From Punctularia strigosozonata HHB-11173 SS5 (Eukaryota; Basidiomycota; Agaricomycetes; Corticiales; Punctulariaceae): a stretch of DNA of 64,000 bases. A model generated the notes under the pieces. That model made no database searches, was not told the DNA's origin, and saw nothing but the letters and a program-made list of their open reading frames with translations. The translations under genes were made by a program, and so were the position numbers. The DNA is taken from NCBI RefSeq assembly GCF_000264995.1, contig NW_006767447.1:498268-562267 (forward strand), read 5' to 3'. Shown piece by piece: positions 33,659 to 45,458 of the stretch. Every line of letters begins with the position of its first letter. The first letter of the stretch is position 1.

Positions 33659-36038
33659 TCCTATTCATTACGTACCTCCTCGCATTGGATGGGGGCCGTG
33701 ATGCTCCAGCGTTCTGCTATTCCTTCAAGCTCCTGTGTGTCTCGGTTTCTTTGTTCAGATTCGTCACGCGGACAACTTGGCTTTCTCTAGCGCGATTCTA
33801 CTGTATCGATAGCATGACTCCGATTTGACCACCTGGCGACGCGCGTGCTGCTGACTGCATCGATGACGCCACAAATGGTAAACCATGACACAGAAGATAT
33901 TGAATACCGCCGTCGAAGAGCTGGGGCGCTCAAGATTGATTCTGATCACAGATTCACGAAGCAACCGAAAGTTAAAACCTTCAGAGCGCACTTGCAAAGC
34001 AGTGGTTTCGTGAGCGACCCATTGTAGGCCTCGTGCTCATTTCAGCGAGCAGCTAGATGGAAACTTCACGTTATTATGCCTCGAGACCTCCACTCGGCCG
34101 GGTTCCAGAACTTCGCTCCGGAGGCGGAAAAGCGTCATTCATGGCTTACTTCGGCAATGCCCTCGCTGTATTCATCCTATCTCATCTCCGCGTACGTTTA
34201 CTCGTTTGAGGCTAGAACCGCATCCCCGAGGTGTGCGTGCTCTTGGCGCCTCGGACAGGTCTGACATCATCGAGGAACTACTATCAAGCTCAAAGCGCAA
34301 AATCACCGAGGACGATTCATTGAGCTTCGGGTTCTATGACCTGACAAGATTACCTTCGATGCTTGAGTAATAGAACAGCATAAAAGCAAAAATCATGCAT
34401 GGAGCGAAGGAACGGGTCTGACGAATGAGCGGTCTGGCAGGGCCCAGAGTAGGTGGTCACCACCTGGAATGCGCAGACGCTGCGAGAAATCCATGCGATG
34501 ATGTGGAGCGTATGATGGATAGTATACTGTTCGCGCATCTCAAAAAGAAGCGGCTTCGATAGCTCATTCCTCAAAGTGATCTAGATCGAAGGAGTGTTAC
34601 TGGAGTCGCATGACAGGTGTGAGAGCGCCTCCTCAGGAACATTACCGATGGTCCGACGTGACCGAGAGCACAGCTCGTTTGGAGGGGATTGGATGGACCA
34701 AAGTGATCGAGGCGTTCATTGATACGGTAACTTCATATCCACTTTGTGGATGAACATCATGGTAAAGGCGCAGATACTGATGACCCTGTCGATCATTCAT
34801 AAATATGCGGGGTCCTATGGATCCCGCACAGTGGAGCCGATGTCGAACGCGCATTGGGTGCATTTGACGTAGGAAAACATGGTTTTGAGAGGAAGACGCA
34901 GTGAAAGAGCTCAAAACCAGCAGCTGATATGTGAATGCATCGAACTATTCATCAAGTGGTGATCCGGCCTGTACGGACACTCTGACCAAGCATCTAACCT
35001 GTCCAGTGTAACACGATGAAGTCGGGCCCCCTTCTTGGTCAGAGAACTCAAGAACAGGAGAAGGCGGCAAGAACAGAAAGGGGGGGAAGAACGTCAATTG
35101 AATAGATCTGTAAATCTCAGGATAAGCTTGGAGCTCCCATTTTTGAAACTTGCCTATACTTTCTGGTCGTCGTCACTGATGGTCATTGGCGGTAGTCTTG
35201 CCTGGTTCCGTGTCTGGCGACACGGGATCGTGGAGTGGTACATATAACCAGCACGAGTTTTCCCGGCGCAAGCGCACCTTCCAGACGAAACTGATGCCCG
35301 GCGAATGTACCTTGTCCTGTCATCGCTTGGCACAACTAGAAACCGAGAGCAGGTTGCCACAAGCGTCGGTCAGCTGCGGGAGTCGGGTCTGTTTGATTAG
35401 AATGACGCGCCCATCTCTTGCTTCCACACCCAATCTTTGGCGTAGCGGACTCACCTATCAGCCTTTCGGCCCGCGGGCAATATCTGATATTACGACATCA
35501 CGATATTGCGACGTCAGACGTCCGAGTCACTTGCCAAGTGTACTTGCGCAATGATGATTCAGTCACCTGGGCAATCTTCCGGACCTATGAACCGAATTCA
35601 ACGATAGTCTGGGTTGGCTGACCGTGCGTACACAAAAGCATTCTTTTCGCAAGTGGGCCGTAATTCCATCAGCTTTATGGCCAGTTTTCTGGCTCCATCG
35701 TCGCATGACGACCTTTGGCGCGCTGCTGGAGTTCGAAAACGAGACTGGACGATCACATCGGCACGTAAAGAGACGTGTTGCGCCCTGCATCATGGCAATT
35801 TTATCAATTCACTCGGTGAGTGCATCAGTCCGACGTGAGCACGAGACTACGGTGAGATTCGCAGTACGGACCCTCCGCCCGGGTTCACTTTGCAACGCTC
35901 AAAATATCAGCAGTTTCATATTCAATGAATGACGGCAACCCTCCCCAACCTCAATTTGACCGTTCTTGGTGACCGCATACGCTTTATTCCCTTCAGGACC
36001 AGCTTACACATTGCTATTCAGTAGGCAGGGGAGAGTTG
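33659..36038. other. long intergenic region
   Basis: 2.4 kb with only short frames. A plus-strand segment near 35470-35621 is mildly protein-like but has no splice partner. No repeat ends recognised. The right end is the hydrophobin promoter. Confidence 0.45.
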
Positions 36039-36046
36039 TATAAAAG
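36039..36046 (+). promoter_or_regulatory. TATA box of hydrophobin 1
   Basis: TATAAAAG 88 bp before the ATG at 36127, in line with the strong TATA-driven expression usual for hydrophobin genes. Confidence 0.65.
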
Positions 36047-36126
36047 CACGAACCGCGAACGTCCTCTCTTCAGTGGAACGACCAAGTTCAACAGAGCCCC
36101 TGACCTCCATACAGTACTCGCACAAC

Positions 36127-36670
36127 ATGTTCGCTCGTCTTCCAGTCTCCATCGTCGCCATGCCCGTGCTTTTTGTCCTTGCGGCCGCCGCGCCTCACGC
36201 CCCGGTGACCACAGTCACGGTTGTAGGTGTCCCATCTAGATGCGTACCGTCACCCGCTGACCTGTATTTCCCCCACAGACTGCTCCGGCAGCGAGTGCTA
36301 CCTCTGTGACTGTTAGCCAGTGCAACACCAGCTCCATTCAGTGCTGCAACAGTGTCCAAAGCGTTAGCGCCGTCTCCAATGCGATTACACGCTCAACTGA
36401 CAATCCGTTTGCGATGCTAGTCATCTTCCCAATCCTCCGACTTGCTCCTAGGTCTTCTTGGGATTGTCCTTGACACCGTCGACGGTCTGATCGGCATCGG
36501 CTGCAGCCCCATCTCGGTACTCGGTCTCGGCAACGGCGGATGCAATGCCTCACCGGTCTGCTGTGAGAACAACAGTTTTGTAAGTGTCTAGCGCTCTCGT
36601 TACCACGATTCCACTCACGATTTTGCAGGGTGGCTTGATTTCGATCGGTTGTGTCGTCATACAACTTTGA
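36127..36670 (+). CDS. class I hydrophobin
   Basis: 126-residue secreted surface-active protein that self-assembles at air-water interfaces. Exons 36127-36222, 36279-36362, 36421-36579 and 36629-36670. Signal peptide MFARLPVSIVAMPVLFVLAA. The eight-Cys pattern is complete: QCNTSSIQCCNS, then SSDLLLGLLGIVLD, CSPISVLGLG, CNASPVCCENNS and ISIGC. Acceptor at 36420 is chosen over a later one because it restores the SSDLLLGLLGI text shared with the 38887 copy. Loop lengths fit class I. It heads a row of three hydrophobin genes or relics in one direction. Confidence 0.93.
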
Positions 36671-36944
36671 GTTCTGTTAATCGCACTCTGACTCGCATGT
36701 GAGCACCCTGCGCAGAGAGGTTGTAGTGTACTGTAACGGTTACGACTTACTATCTCGGTAGCTGCTGTTCCATGATAGATCACTGTTGCTTTCTCGTCGG
36801 TTCCCAATCTGTAAATTATCCGTGTGAGCAGAAGCCACAAGATTCTATTCGGCATGAAAATATGCACCAATCAATAAAGGCCCGTAGTTTCAGAGCTGCT
36901 GCAGACACCATCGGTGAAGACCGTGATGAGTCGATTTGATCATC

Positions 36945-37202
36945 AGGCACCCCCGAGGTGACCACTCTGCTCGAGAACATACAGGAAATAGTCGTTGAGG
37001 CCGTCGACGTCCTCGTCGGCGTCGACTGCAGCCCAATGACGATGCTCGCCAGTGGCGAGGCCACCTGCAGTGCCAACCCTGCCTGCTGCGAGGAAATCTC
37101 GGCCTGTTGAGCACCATGGCCAAGTCGAGACTTATCATTAGGCTATAACCCAGGATAACGGTGTGATCGGCATTGGCTGAGTCCCCGTTGACCTGTCTCT
37201 TT
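36945..37202 (+). pseudogene. hydrophobin relic
   Basis: C-terminal part of a third hydrophobin between two intact ones. VTTLLENIQEIVVEAVDVLV then DCSPMTMLASGEATC and SANPACCEE carry Cys 4 to Cys 7. Directly after, the old frame runs into a stop. The last exon, after a putative intron, reads NGVIGIG followed by TGA at 37178-37180 where the eighth Cys codon (TGC) should be, then VPVDL. The signal peptide and first three Cys are not found upstream. Looks dead, but the Cys loop is well kept, so loss is probably recent. Confidence 0.75.
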
Positions 37203-38886
37203 GAACAGCTGCGTGCCAGTCGTGGTGTTCATGGTTGCTCCATGCGAGCGTGGTACATTCGAGAAATGCGATCCTGATTGGCCCCATGCATGCGCAGTTC
37301 TGTCAAATAGTTATATCTTGCGCCCGGACAATCATACCCATTATTGTTTCAAACCGAGAGAGGGCCTTCAGAGAGTAATGAACGAACACTAGGTTGAATG
37401 TGATGCATATGGCGACTTGGACCGTATCGGACTTGTGATTGCAAGCAAGTTGAGACCCCTCTCATCTTTTCCCCATAAGAGACACTTCCGATCGACTGCG
37501 AATGAGTAGCTTCATTGTGGCCGAATCGAGGGACCCAGTATGTACGCTGTCTCCGTTTGGAACGCGGCGATACGGTGACAGGAGCGAGAACCGCGGAGGA
37601 ATAGAGCAGACGAGATCGACTGACTACAAACCTGGAAACCAGGGCCTGGCCGGCTTAGCGTAGGGTGTACAGTGGAGCGATGGGAGTTTTTCGTACTATC
37701 AGGTTGGTTGACTTTACGCCTTCTTCGACGAAACAAGCGCCTCCGCCCATGACATACTTATCCTAAGGAAATCCGCATATGCGGCGGGTCATCGTGCGTT
37801 GATCCCCATACAGCACGTACGTCACAGGTACTCTTTCTCGCCAGCTGATGATCCGCATCAGACTCGTAGCTGACAACCACAGCCTCTAAAGCTCTCGCTG
37901 CGATTCATTAGGGAGACCATCAGGAGGACCCCACATAAGTAACTTAGGGCCGCTCTGTATCGCAGCGCGGTGATCAGTCAAGTCAAGATGGCGTATATGT
38001 AGGGGCCCCGGTTACGGTTGGATATTCGAGACAGCACAATGCTCCAGCGGGTGGCGGAGGCCGTCGAATCAATCTTGCAACGCCGAGTGGGAGTTCCATT
38101 TGACAGGAAACGTGTTTGCACGAATGAGTGCCGCGGGCGATCCCTGTGCAGCGATCCGGAATCCACCGGTGGCAAGCAACTAAACTGCCAATTAGTGTCC
38201 GTAGCAGCCAGCAAGATATATCTTCTATCGACGAGAGCCTTCGTGCAATCCAATGAGCGCAGCGTCAAGTTGAGGGAGACAAGATCCGCGCGTGCGAATG
38301 TTTGCAAGCCGTCCCCCTGAATCACCATATGTGGCTCACCTGTACTTATGCTCTGACGTGGCGCTTTGGAATCATCCAGCAAGACCGGACGGGTTTCCTC
38401 TCTCGACTTGAGATTGCCTGGGGATACCGAACGTACTGCCAGCGATACGTTACTTGGCGCTCCCGATTCACTTTGCAGCTTCCAGGAATCGCCGGCCCCG
38501 CGAGTTCGACCAAAAGGTGGACTAACATCTTCGCTAGCGTCGTTAGCTGGAACAGAGGAAACGGCGCAGATGATGCTATCCACGTCTTGGTAGAAGATTC
38601 GCGCCCCCGCGCCGCATCATGCAGATCCGTCAAGCTTGATGCTGAACTATGGGTCCTTGTTCCCCCGAGCTTCGCATGGTTACCGCCTCACGTCAGTGTA
38701 GTCTGCATCTAGACTGATTAGATGGCGGAGACGATGGCGGTCCTTTTTGTCACTGGATCTTGGCGAGGGGCTGGATTGCAGTTATGACTGTCCATGAAAA
38801 GTAGAAAACGGAAGCATCGAACTCGCTCATTCCACAGTGCATCGGCATCCTCGTTCACTGAGTCTCCTGATATCCAACTAGCCACC
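37203..38886. other. intergenic with one long orphan frame
   Basis: A 201-codon minus-strand frame (37978-38583) starting MDSIICAVSSVPANDASED is the only long open frame. It has no recognised domain, signal peptide or clear introns. A fragment such as ALVDRRYILLAATDT looks protein-like, so a relic is possible. The remainder is non-coding. Confidence 0.3.
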
Positions 38887-39761
38887 ATGTTTTCTCCTTC
38901 GTCGTCCGCCTTCGTTATGCTATCCACGCTGCTCGTCTTTTCAGCCGCGGCCCCTGGTCTATCTCCCGTAGAGACGACGACAGTTACAGTTGTAGGCACT
39001 TTTCACTTTCCCCAGCTACTCGCAGCCTCTGACATAGCTCCTCGTAGACCGTTGACACGTGCGCCACCTCAACCGTCGCGGGCTCTCTGCCCACTAGCGT
39101 TGGTACCTTGTCCAGCGCTACCGATGGCGTTTCCAGCACTACTGGTCTCGTGTCGAGCGTTGCTAGTAGCGCCGTATCAAGCGTTACTAGTGTCGTGTCG
39201 AGCGCTGCCGGTGGATCTGTGTCAAGCGCCGCTAGTGTTGCGTCGAGCGCTGCTAGTGTCGTGTCGAGCGCCGCTAATTCCGCGACGAGCGTTGCTGGCT
39301 CGGCGACGACTGGTGATGGCGCTCTGCCGACCAGCGTCCTGTCCAGTGCCATCGGTGCTTCGACGACGGTGACTGTCTCCGCACCGACTGCGACTGCTAT
39401 CCCCGCAAGCCAATGCGATACAGGATCTCTTCAATGCTGTAACACCGTCATGAACGTCAGTACAATACCTCCTTGCGATATCATACTCCACTCATAAACT
39501 TTACCATCGCAGGCATCGTCACCTTCCGCCGACTTGCTTCTGGGCCTGCTCGGCATCGTCGTCAACGGTCTCGACGTCCTCCTGGGTGTTCAATGCAGCC
39601 CTATCTCAATCCTCGGGCTTGGAACCGCCAGCTGCAGCGCACAGACTGTCTGCTGCGAGGACAACTCGGTAAGCATCTTGTGATAGATCATTGACCTACG
39701 AGACTGATTCTCCCTACAGAACAGCTTGATCTCCATCGGCTGCATCGCCATCATTTTGTAG
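38887..39761 (+). CDS. class I hydrophobin with Ser/Ala-rich N-terminal extension
   Basis: 236 residues, nearly twice the usual hydrophobin length. Exons 38887-38991, 39048-39455, 39513-39668 and 39720-39761; intron positions match hydrophobin 1. After the signal peptide (FVMLSTLLVFSAAAPG) exon 2 encodes about 110 residues of Ser/Ala/Val/Thr-rich repeat before the first canonical Cys. The hydrophobin core is complete: QCDTGSLQCCNT, SADLLLGLLGIVVNG, CSPISILGLG, CSAQTVCCEDNS and ISIGC. One extra Cys (TVDTCATS) lies at the start of the extension, giving nine in the mature protein. The insert may act as an O-glycosylated stalk; that is inference. ATG 38887 is in GCCACC context. Confidence 0.9.
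39108..39330 (+). repeat. coding degenerate Ser-repeat in hydrophobin 2
   Basis: Imperfect tandem units of roughly 15-30 bp built on GTGTCGAGCGCTGCTAGT. They encode runs such as SSAASVASSAASVVSS. Unit length varies but always keeps frame. Confidence 0.7.
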
Positions 39762-41321
39762 CTCATGATAGCCCACTACTTGCTACGTGACACGAACGGA
39801 GCGTCGAACAATTGTATATATACGGCCATTCATAAGTAGCCTACCGCTTTCGCTCGGACAGTTATGATTAAGCTGTGCCACTCAATGTGATCGTCGATAA
39901 GTACTTCAGTTAATGTGCAAACCGCGCGGCGCGGACGCCTCGCTGAAAGGGAGCATCAATCATCGCAGACTCTTTTTTGACTGGTCGGGCGAGACGCGTC
40001 GACGTTCTTAGACCTTCGTTTTCGTCCATCATGCATCAACTTTCAACTCTCAGATCTCAGCGTTCATACGCTGCTACCCCGTCGCGCTTCTCTTTCGAAG
40101 TCAAGGATGTTCAGTCTATGCGACTGCACTGATTCCGCAGACTATGTGGGCTCTGTTGCTTTGTGCAGGGGCGACCAAGAGAACGAGAACGAGCCCAACA
40201 GTCGAAAGCATAGAATGCGGACGCTGCCTCCTAAGGGTATCGTACGAGAGCGGGATTCAACGGAGTAGCACTACGGATCCATACAACGTGTATGCCTTCG
40301 TTGGTTTGCGCCGCTCCTCTTTGACCATATAAACAGCTCCTGGTGTGAAGGCGAAAGAATTGACGTGCCATTGGTGGTGAGGCGCTGCTTCCTGTAGTCC
40401 ACGCGATGATGACAACCACATTACCGGCCCACCATCATGCGTAATGTCCCGAGCTTCTCGTACTCGACGACTCGTGGCCCTCGAGGATAACCACCCTCTT
40501 GTTCAGCTATGTTGATGCTGAGTCAACGCCGCGGTAACCGCGCCTGAGCAATCCGCCCGTAGCGTTGCTGGGAAAAAGTCTGTGCTGCCGTCCTCCGGTA
40601 ACGTCACAATTTGTGCCTTCTGGGATGGCATAGCTGACTCTAGCTCAACCGAAGTGATATATGCCGTACGATATCTCGCCAGGGCAAACTTCTCCACGAT
40701 GACGCATGAGGAAATCATGCCAACCCATCCTCCGCGATATATCGAGCCATCGAATGCACCCTTGTAGGCATATTAGAGCTGGAGGCGACATATCTCGGTT
40801 CATGGAACGGCCTGCTTGCGATACGGATCGATCATGAGGACAGATATTGGGATTTTATCAAGAACACCCGTCGATGTCCCGTTGATCTCGCATGGTCTCA
40901 ATATCGACCGTTGTCGTTGCTTGCTGTGCACCGCTGGGCATGCGATCTATTCGCATTGGCACCGACGTACGGGATGCTTACGCGTCCTCCCCCGGCGCGT
41001 CTACAGGCCCTCTCACGGTGCGCGGGGGTCGCTCTGTGAATCACCCTTCTGCTGCCTTCTTCCTACTGCCATCCGCCGCCGTGCATCAATTAGCAATTGC
41101 GCGCAACAAGCTCAAATGGACAACATCACCTTACCTTTGTACCGCTGTGTCACCCGCCCTTACCTCATACAGCTCGAGTTCCCATGCACGCGGCAAATGT
41201 ACTGCGCACGAAGGGAGCATGAGCCTATTCAAACCTCCGCCATCGCAGCATTCATAAGCCTCGCGAGTTGCGACCCTGCGCGCAAGTTCGTCCAGCAATC
41301 GAATCTGTCACTTTCAGCACC
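39762..41321. other. intergenic
   Basis: 3' flank of hydrophobin 2 with an AT-rich TTGTATATATACGG near 39812, then non-coding sequence. Overlapping short frames at 40503-40767 on both strands are not supported by splice signals. Confidence 0.45.
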
Positions 41322-42272
41322 ATGTCCACTCCGGAACGTCTGTCAGTCGCCGTCTGCGTGTACGAGCATGTCACCACCCTAGACTATCAATAAGTGTCTC
41401 CTCGTTAAAGTGGGTTACCGTAAACGCTGATATCCCTTTGCACAGGTCCACTGGACTTTCTTGGATTTGTTGAGACATTGTCGCAAAGCGGAGGAGCACC
41501 GCATACGCCGAAGTATGTGTTTGATATCGATGTTCTGAGGTATGTGCCGGTTTCTTGCTTCGTTTGAACCCAGCAGTGACTGAGGCGCGCATAGCAAATC
41601 TTTGGAACCGGTGAAGCCCTTTGGGGCCGGTCCCCGTGTTTCTCCTACCTCCACGTACGGAGCGGCATTGGGATCGGATGGCAAGCAATACGATATCATT
41701 GTCATTCCTGCAGGTGGGTGTATCCAGCAGTGGTGTATAAGCTTGCGATAACCTTGGACGTCGGCACACAGGATCATCATGGATCGGCGCTCAGGAACAG
41801 GAGGCCGTTGACTTCATCACCAAACAGGGAGCCAAAGCCAAGTACGTGTTGTCCGTGTGCCTTGGCAGCGGCATCCTCGCGGCGTCCGGCCTATTAGATG
41901 GGAAACGCGCAACGTCGAACAAGATGTTTTTCAAAGAGGTCGCAGGAGTTTTCCCGAAGGTGCCGTCAGCCATGATACGATCTGCGAGTGGATGCTGACT
42001 CGTAGAGGCTAGGTCAACTGGGTCCCCAAGGCCCGTTGGGTCGTAGACGGAAAGTTCTGGACAGGGTCTGGCGTGACGGCAGGGTTCGATATGGCCTATG
42101 CTTTCGCCAGCGAGTTGCTCGGCAAGGTGTGTCAAACTTCAATGGTGATAATCCTGGCACTTAGCATTGGCGCGGACAGGAATGGGCGGACAAGTTGGCT
42201 GCCTTTATCGAGTACAAGCCTGCCACAGATCCGGAGGATGACGAGTTCGCTGCTGTGTATGGATTGGTGTAG
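41322..42272 (+). CDS. DJ-1/PfpI-like (class I glutamine amidotransferase-like) protein with an AT-AC intron
   Basis: 230-residue protein of the DJ-1/ThiJ/PfpI superfamily, intracellular; relatives are deglycases, hydratases or isomerases. Starts LSVAVCVYEHVTTLDYQ and continues GPLDFLGFVETLSQSG. The nucleophile elbow is VLSVCLGSGILAASGLL with the conserved Cys, and RWVVDGKFWTGSGVTAGFD follows. Exons 41322-41389, 41444-41539, 41595-41713, 41772-41959, 42013-42126 and 42165-42272. The first intron has no usable GT donor. Splicing at ATAAGT and CAC (41390-41443) restores Gln-Gly-Pro and keeps the whole frame, so it is read as an AT-AC intron. All other introns are GT-AG. Substrate unknown. Confidence 0.85.
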
Positions 42273-43033
42273 AACAATGCTAAGGATCGAGGAACGTATG
42301 TGGATGAATAAACCTCGCGGATCTCGTAACATCAGGGTCAGGGATTGAGAGCCGAACCAGGTAATGCGGGCGCGGGCTCGGGTCAGCGATCAGCCTGACC
42401 AACCATGGCGTCGAATGTACCGCTAGCCAGGATCTGATCAGTCATGGAGAACACCGGTGATCCAACATGCATCGTCCAGGCGTCAGGTTTCCCGTCAATA
42501 TGAGGATCCTCATTACTTCGTCATTCCGAGCAATGAACCATGGAGTAGTCGGGCATTCTGGTGTGCAAGGTTGTTCAGAGATTCGTCAAGTAGCAATGGT
42601 TCTTGAGATCGGAAATCATACGTCTACGCTATTATTGTGCACGATTTTGATTCAGTAGTGCTGTCTCGTTTGCTGCGCCAGGATCAGACACCATGCAGCT
42701 CTGTAACAGTATGACATTCAAAGGAGTAACGGCAAGTACTCCCGAAACCTGCCCGCTAGACGCCCGTCTATAGCTGTCACCAACGAGCTCTTCATAAAGT
42801 GCCGCACGACCGTTGACGCAGTTGATAGCGCATGCTTGTTGACCTCTTTTCCGGTCCGAGCGGCAGTTCGCAACGACCGGAGGCTAAGTAGAATCTGGGA
42901 CATTCGACGGTTTGTGCCAGAGAGGGCCGTGGCATCAACCGCCAGCCTTGATACCTGACTGGCACCTATACTGGACAAGGCGTACGGATAGAATGTCCTC
43001 TCCAAAGGCGGCGTTGGGTTTAGTTGCAGCCGC
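42273..43033. other. intergenic, convergent ends
   Basis: 3' flanks of the DJ-1-like and ZNF830-like genes. A 95-codon minus frame (42718-43005) has no supporting features. Confidence 0.45.
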
Positions 43034-44038
43034 TCACGTCTTCGTATGGGCTTTCGCTGCTCGCGCGGCTTCGCGTTTCTTCTTTAACGCAGCTAACCTG
43101 TCCTTCAGGCTTTGTGCGCGCTGTAATTCAAGTCATTCAGCATGGGCGCCTTCTAGGTCGCGAAGCCCCGGCTACATACCATGTCAGCCTCCTCCTGCGC
43201 TTGCTCCTCCTCCATCAAACGGTCCATGATCAATTCCCTCTCCTCCTGCTCCTTTCGCTTCCATTTCGTCTCCTCGTCCTCTTCCTCCTCGACCACCTGC
43301 GCCTCGTCCTCGCCCTGCGTCGGCATGCCGGCGTCCACGACATTCAGCACCGGCTCGGCGACGATCGTCGCCTGCTGGAACGCCTCGTGCGATACCTCCT
43401 TCTTGTCGGGGGCGAGCACGAACTTTTGGAATTCTTCCCATTCCTCGTCCACTGGCCCTTTCTTCTGTTCCCCAGTAACGTCTGGCTTTTGTTGTGCCGC
43501 GTCCGCGTCTTCGTCTTCGTCGTCAGATAGGGATTTGGGTGGTGGTGCGCGTGATGGATCGGAGAAGAAGTCCGCAGGGAAACCGCCACTTTGTCCTGGT
43601 ATGCCAGCGTATGCGGATCCAGATTCGTCGTCTTCGCCTTCATCATCTGATGCAGCGTCGACGAGCTTAGCTTTCTTTCCACCAGCACCAGCCGTTTCAT
43701 CGTCCGCTTTCCGCTTCCCTCTTGCCTGCTCGGCCCTCAACCGCGCCTCCTCCCTCGCCCTCTCCTCTTCTCTCTTCCGCTCTTCCTCTTTCAGTCGGAG
43801 CACATTCGTGCGGTGCGCCTTGCTCCCGAGGTGGCCTGCGCATTCGACGCGTCGGTGAGGCTATATGGTATAATCGACAGGAACGCATGCGCGGCGTACC
43901 TTCCCAAGCGGAGGCGTGCTTCACGGCGGTCCCGCAAACCGTACAGCGCAGCTGCCCCGCGGAGTTGTACGTCGCGAGCGGATGAGTTATCCGGACCTCC
44001 TGTCGCTTGGCTTTGAGGAGAGCCCGAGCGTCGGCCAT
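43034..44038 (-). CDS. ZNF830/CCDC16-like C2H2 zinc-finger coiled-coil protein
   Basis: 293-residue nuclear protein. An N-terminal C2H2 finger of the U1-type/matrin kind, LRCTVCGTAVKHASAWEGH then LGSKAHRTNV, is followed by a Glu/Arg coiled coil (EEERKREEERAREEARLRAE), a basic segment (ARGKRKADDE), a GGFPADFF motif and acidic stretches. It ends in a second coiled coil, LKDRLAALKKKREAARAAK. Exons 43900-44038, 43180-43835 and 43034-43120; the finger is split by the first intron. Animal ZNF830 associates with spliceosomal proteins; a splicing or DNA-repair role here is inferred. Length and architecture match the family. Confidence 0.85.
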
Positions 44039-45458
44039 GGCGCCGGAGGCTTGCAGCAGTATGCAGTGTATGTAACAATGTCGGCGGTAACTTAGGTCGT
44101 AATTCGTTTCTGCCGTCCAAAAGTCCTCAGTCTTTGCACTGTGGCACGAGCTATGTGGGCGGAGAACAGCCGTGCCGATTGTCAGAGGATGCGGGGGAGG
44201 GTGGCAAACGAGAAATAGACAGCGCGACCGGGGGCATGAACCTCTTCTACGTACTCTTTCTCTTCGTTCACCTGGGTTCGACTGATCTCCACTCATACAT
44301 CGTCACATCACAAATCCTGCCTGCCCAGCAACGACATGTGCATATATACCGCCATGTCCTGCACGTGTATAAGCGCCTCGCTCCGGATGTACGCCCAGGA
44401 GTGTTCACCGGATCCTCCGCGCCTTGGATCAAGAATTCGCCCTGTACGAAACGGGATCACCAACTCGGCTCGAACATATCGAGGATGATGGCTGCATATC
44501 AATCAGTGCGCAATGGGTACGTGGATATGGACTCGACGCTTTCCTGGCCTACAGGCGGTGGGTCAAACGGCTGGGCATGCTGTTCTGGCGAGTTTTGCTC
44601 GACCCGCAATCCATCGCATACCATCTCCAAGCTTATTGACGATACCTCAACTTTCCGTTCATGAATATCATCGCCGCAGGTGTGTAAACCATTTTTGGCT
44701 CACATATGCCGTGATACAGATACTCAACGGGGATATTGGCAGAATAGCCGCATCATGGAGAGCAACTGCTCAGTACACTCTGCGCTCGAGCAACGGAGCA
44801 AATAGCAGCGAAGCTTGGCCGGGACTGTGAACTGCGAGGACGTGTGACGAATGCATATGGCGTCCATGTCCGGTGAAGGCCGGTGGGCCCCGCGCATTAG
44901 GGTATCTGCGAATTGGGGATGAAGGAAGCAAGATGCACCGCTGGGCTACGATGTTCTCCGGGATTGCTTCTATGACTGCGAACGGTATGCACGGTGACAT
45001 CTCACCGAGTGAGAGAACCGGTATTCAATGGGCTTCTGTTTTACCAGGACGTTCACGATGCGAAGCAGTCGCAAGCTCGTCCAATAAGTGGCTACCAAGC
45101 AGCGATCAGTCGTAGGGTGCCGGCATCTCATGGACCCATCCATGTCCTATCGGATCCTGTGCGCACAGACGCCACCGCTTGGGGCTGGCAGTCACAAACG
45201 CGGTGCTATATTCGCGGACTTGTTAGTGTTCATTTGACGCACTCACGGAGCTGCTCACGGGTTCGACGCTCCAGGCGCTACTCTCATTTCACCTCGGGAT
45301 GTCTATCTTCCTTGCTGACAAAGTGATGGTGCCATCGACTTCCATCGCGTCTGACCAATCCATGACCAATCAAGAGATGAGGTGAGCATCTCATGTGTTT
45401 GAATAAAAGTCCCGTCTCATCTCTTTTACCCTCGATAAGATCCCTTTTGTTACACGAT
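44039..45458. other. intergenic, divergent flanks
   Basis: 1.4 kb between outward-facing genes. A 176-codon plus frame (44134-44664) is not supported by start context, domain or introns. No TATA box close to the SDR start. Confidence 0.45.

Noticed and set aside
36421-36480. later acceptor (CTCCTAG) for hydrophobin 1 intron 2
   Set aside because: It gives the wrong phase; the earlier acceptor at 36420 restores SSDLLLGLLGI as in the paralogue.
36700-36940. 5' exons of the hydrophobin relic
   Set aside because: Cys-rich fragments here do not follow hydrophobin spacing or splice signals.
41446-41539. DJ-1-like gene read as a pseudogene with a broken first donor
   Set aside because: Using ATAAGT...CAC as intron ends restores both frame and family text, so an AT-AC intron explains the data better.
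44134-44664. 176-codon plus-strand frame
   Set aside because: No signal peptide at the start, no domain, no splice partners, and neighbouring frames are open too.
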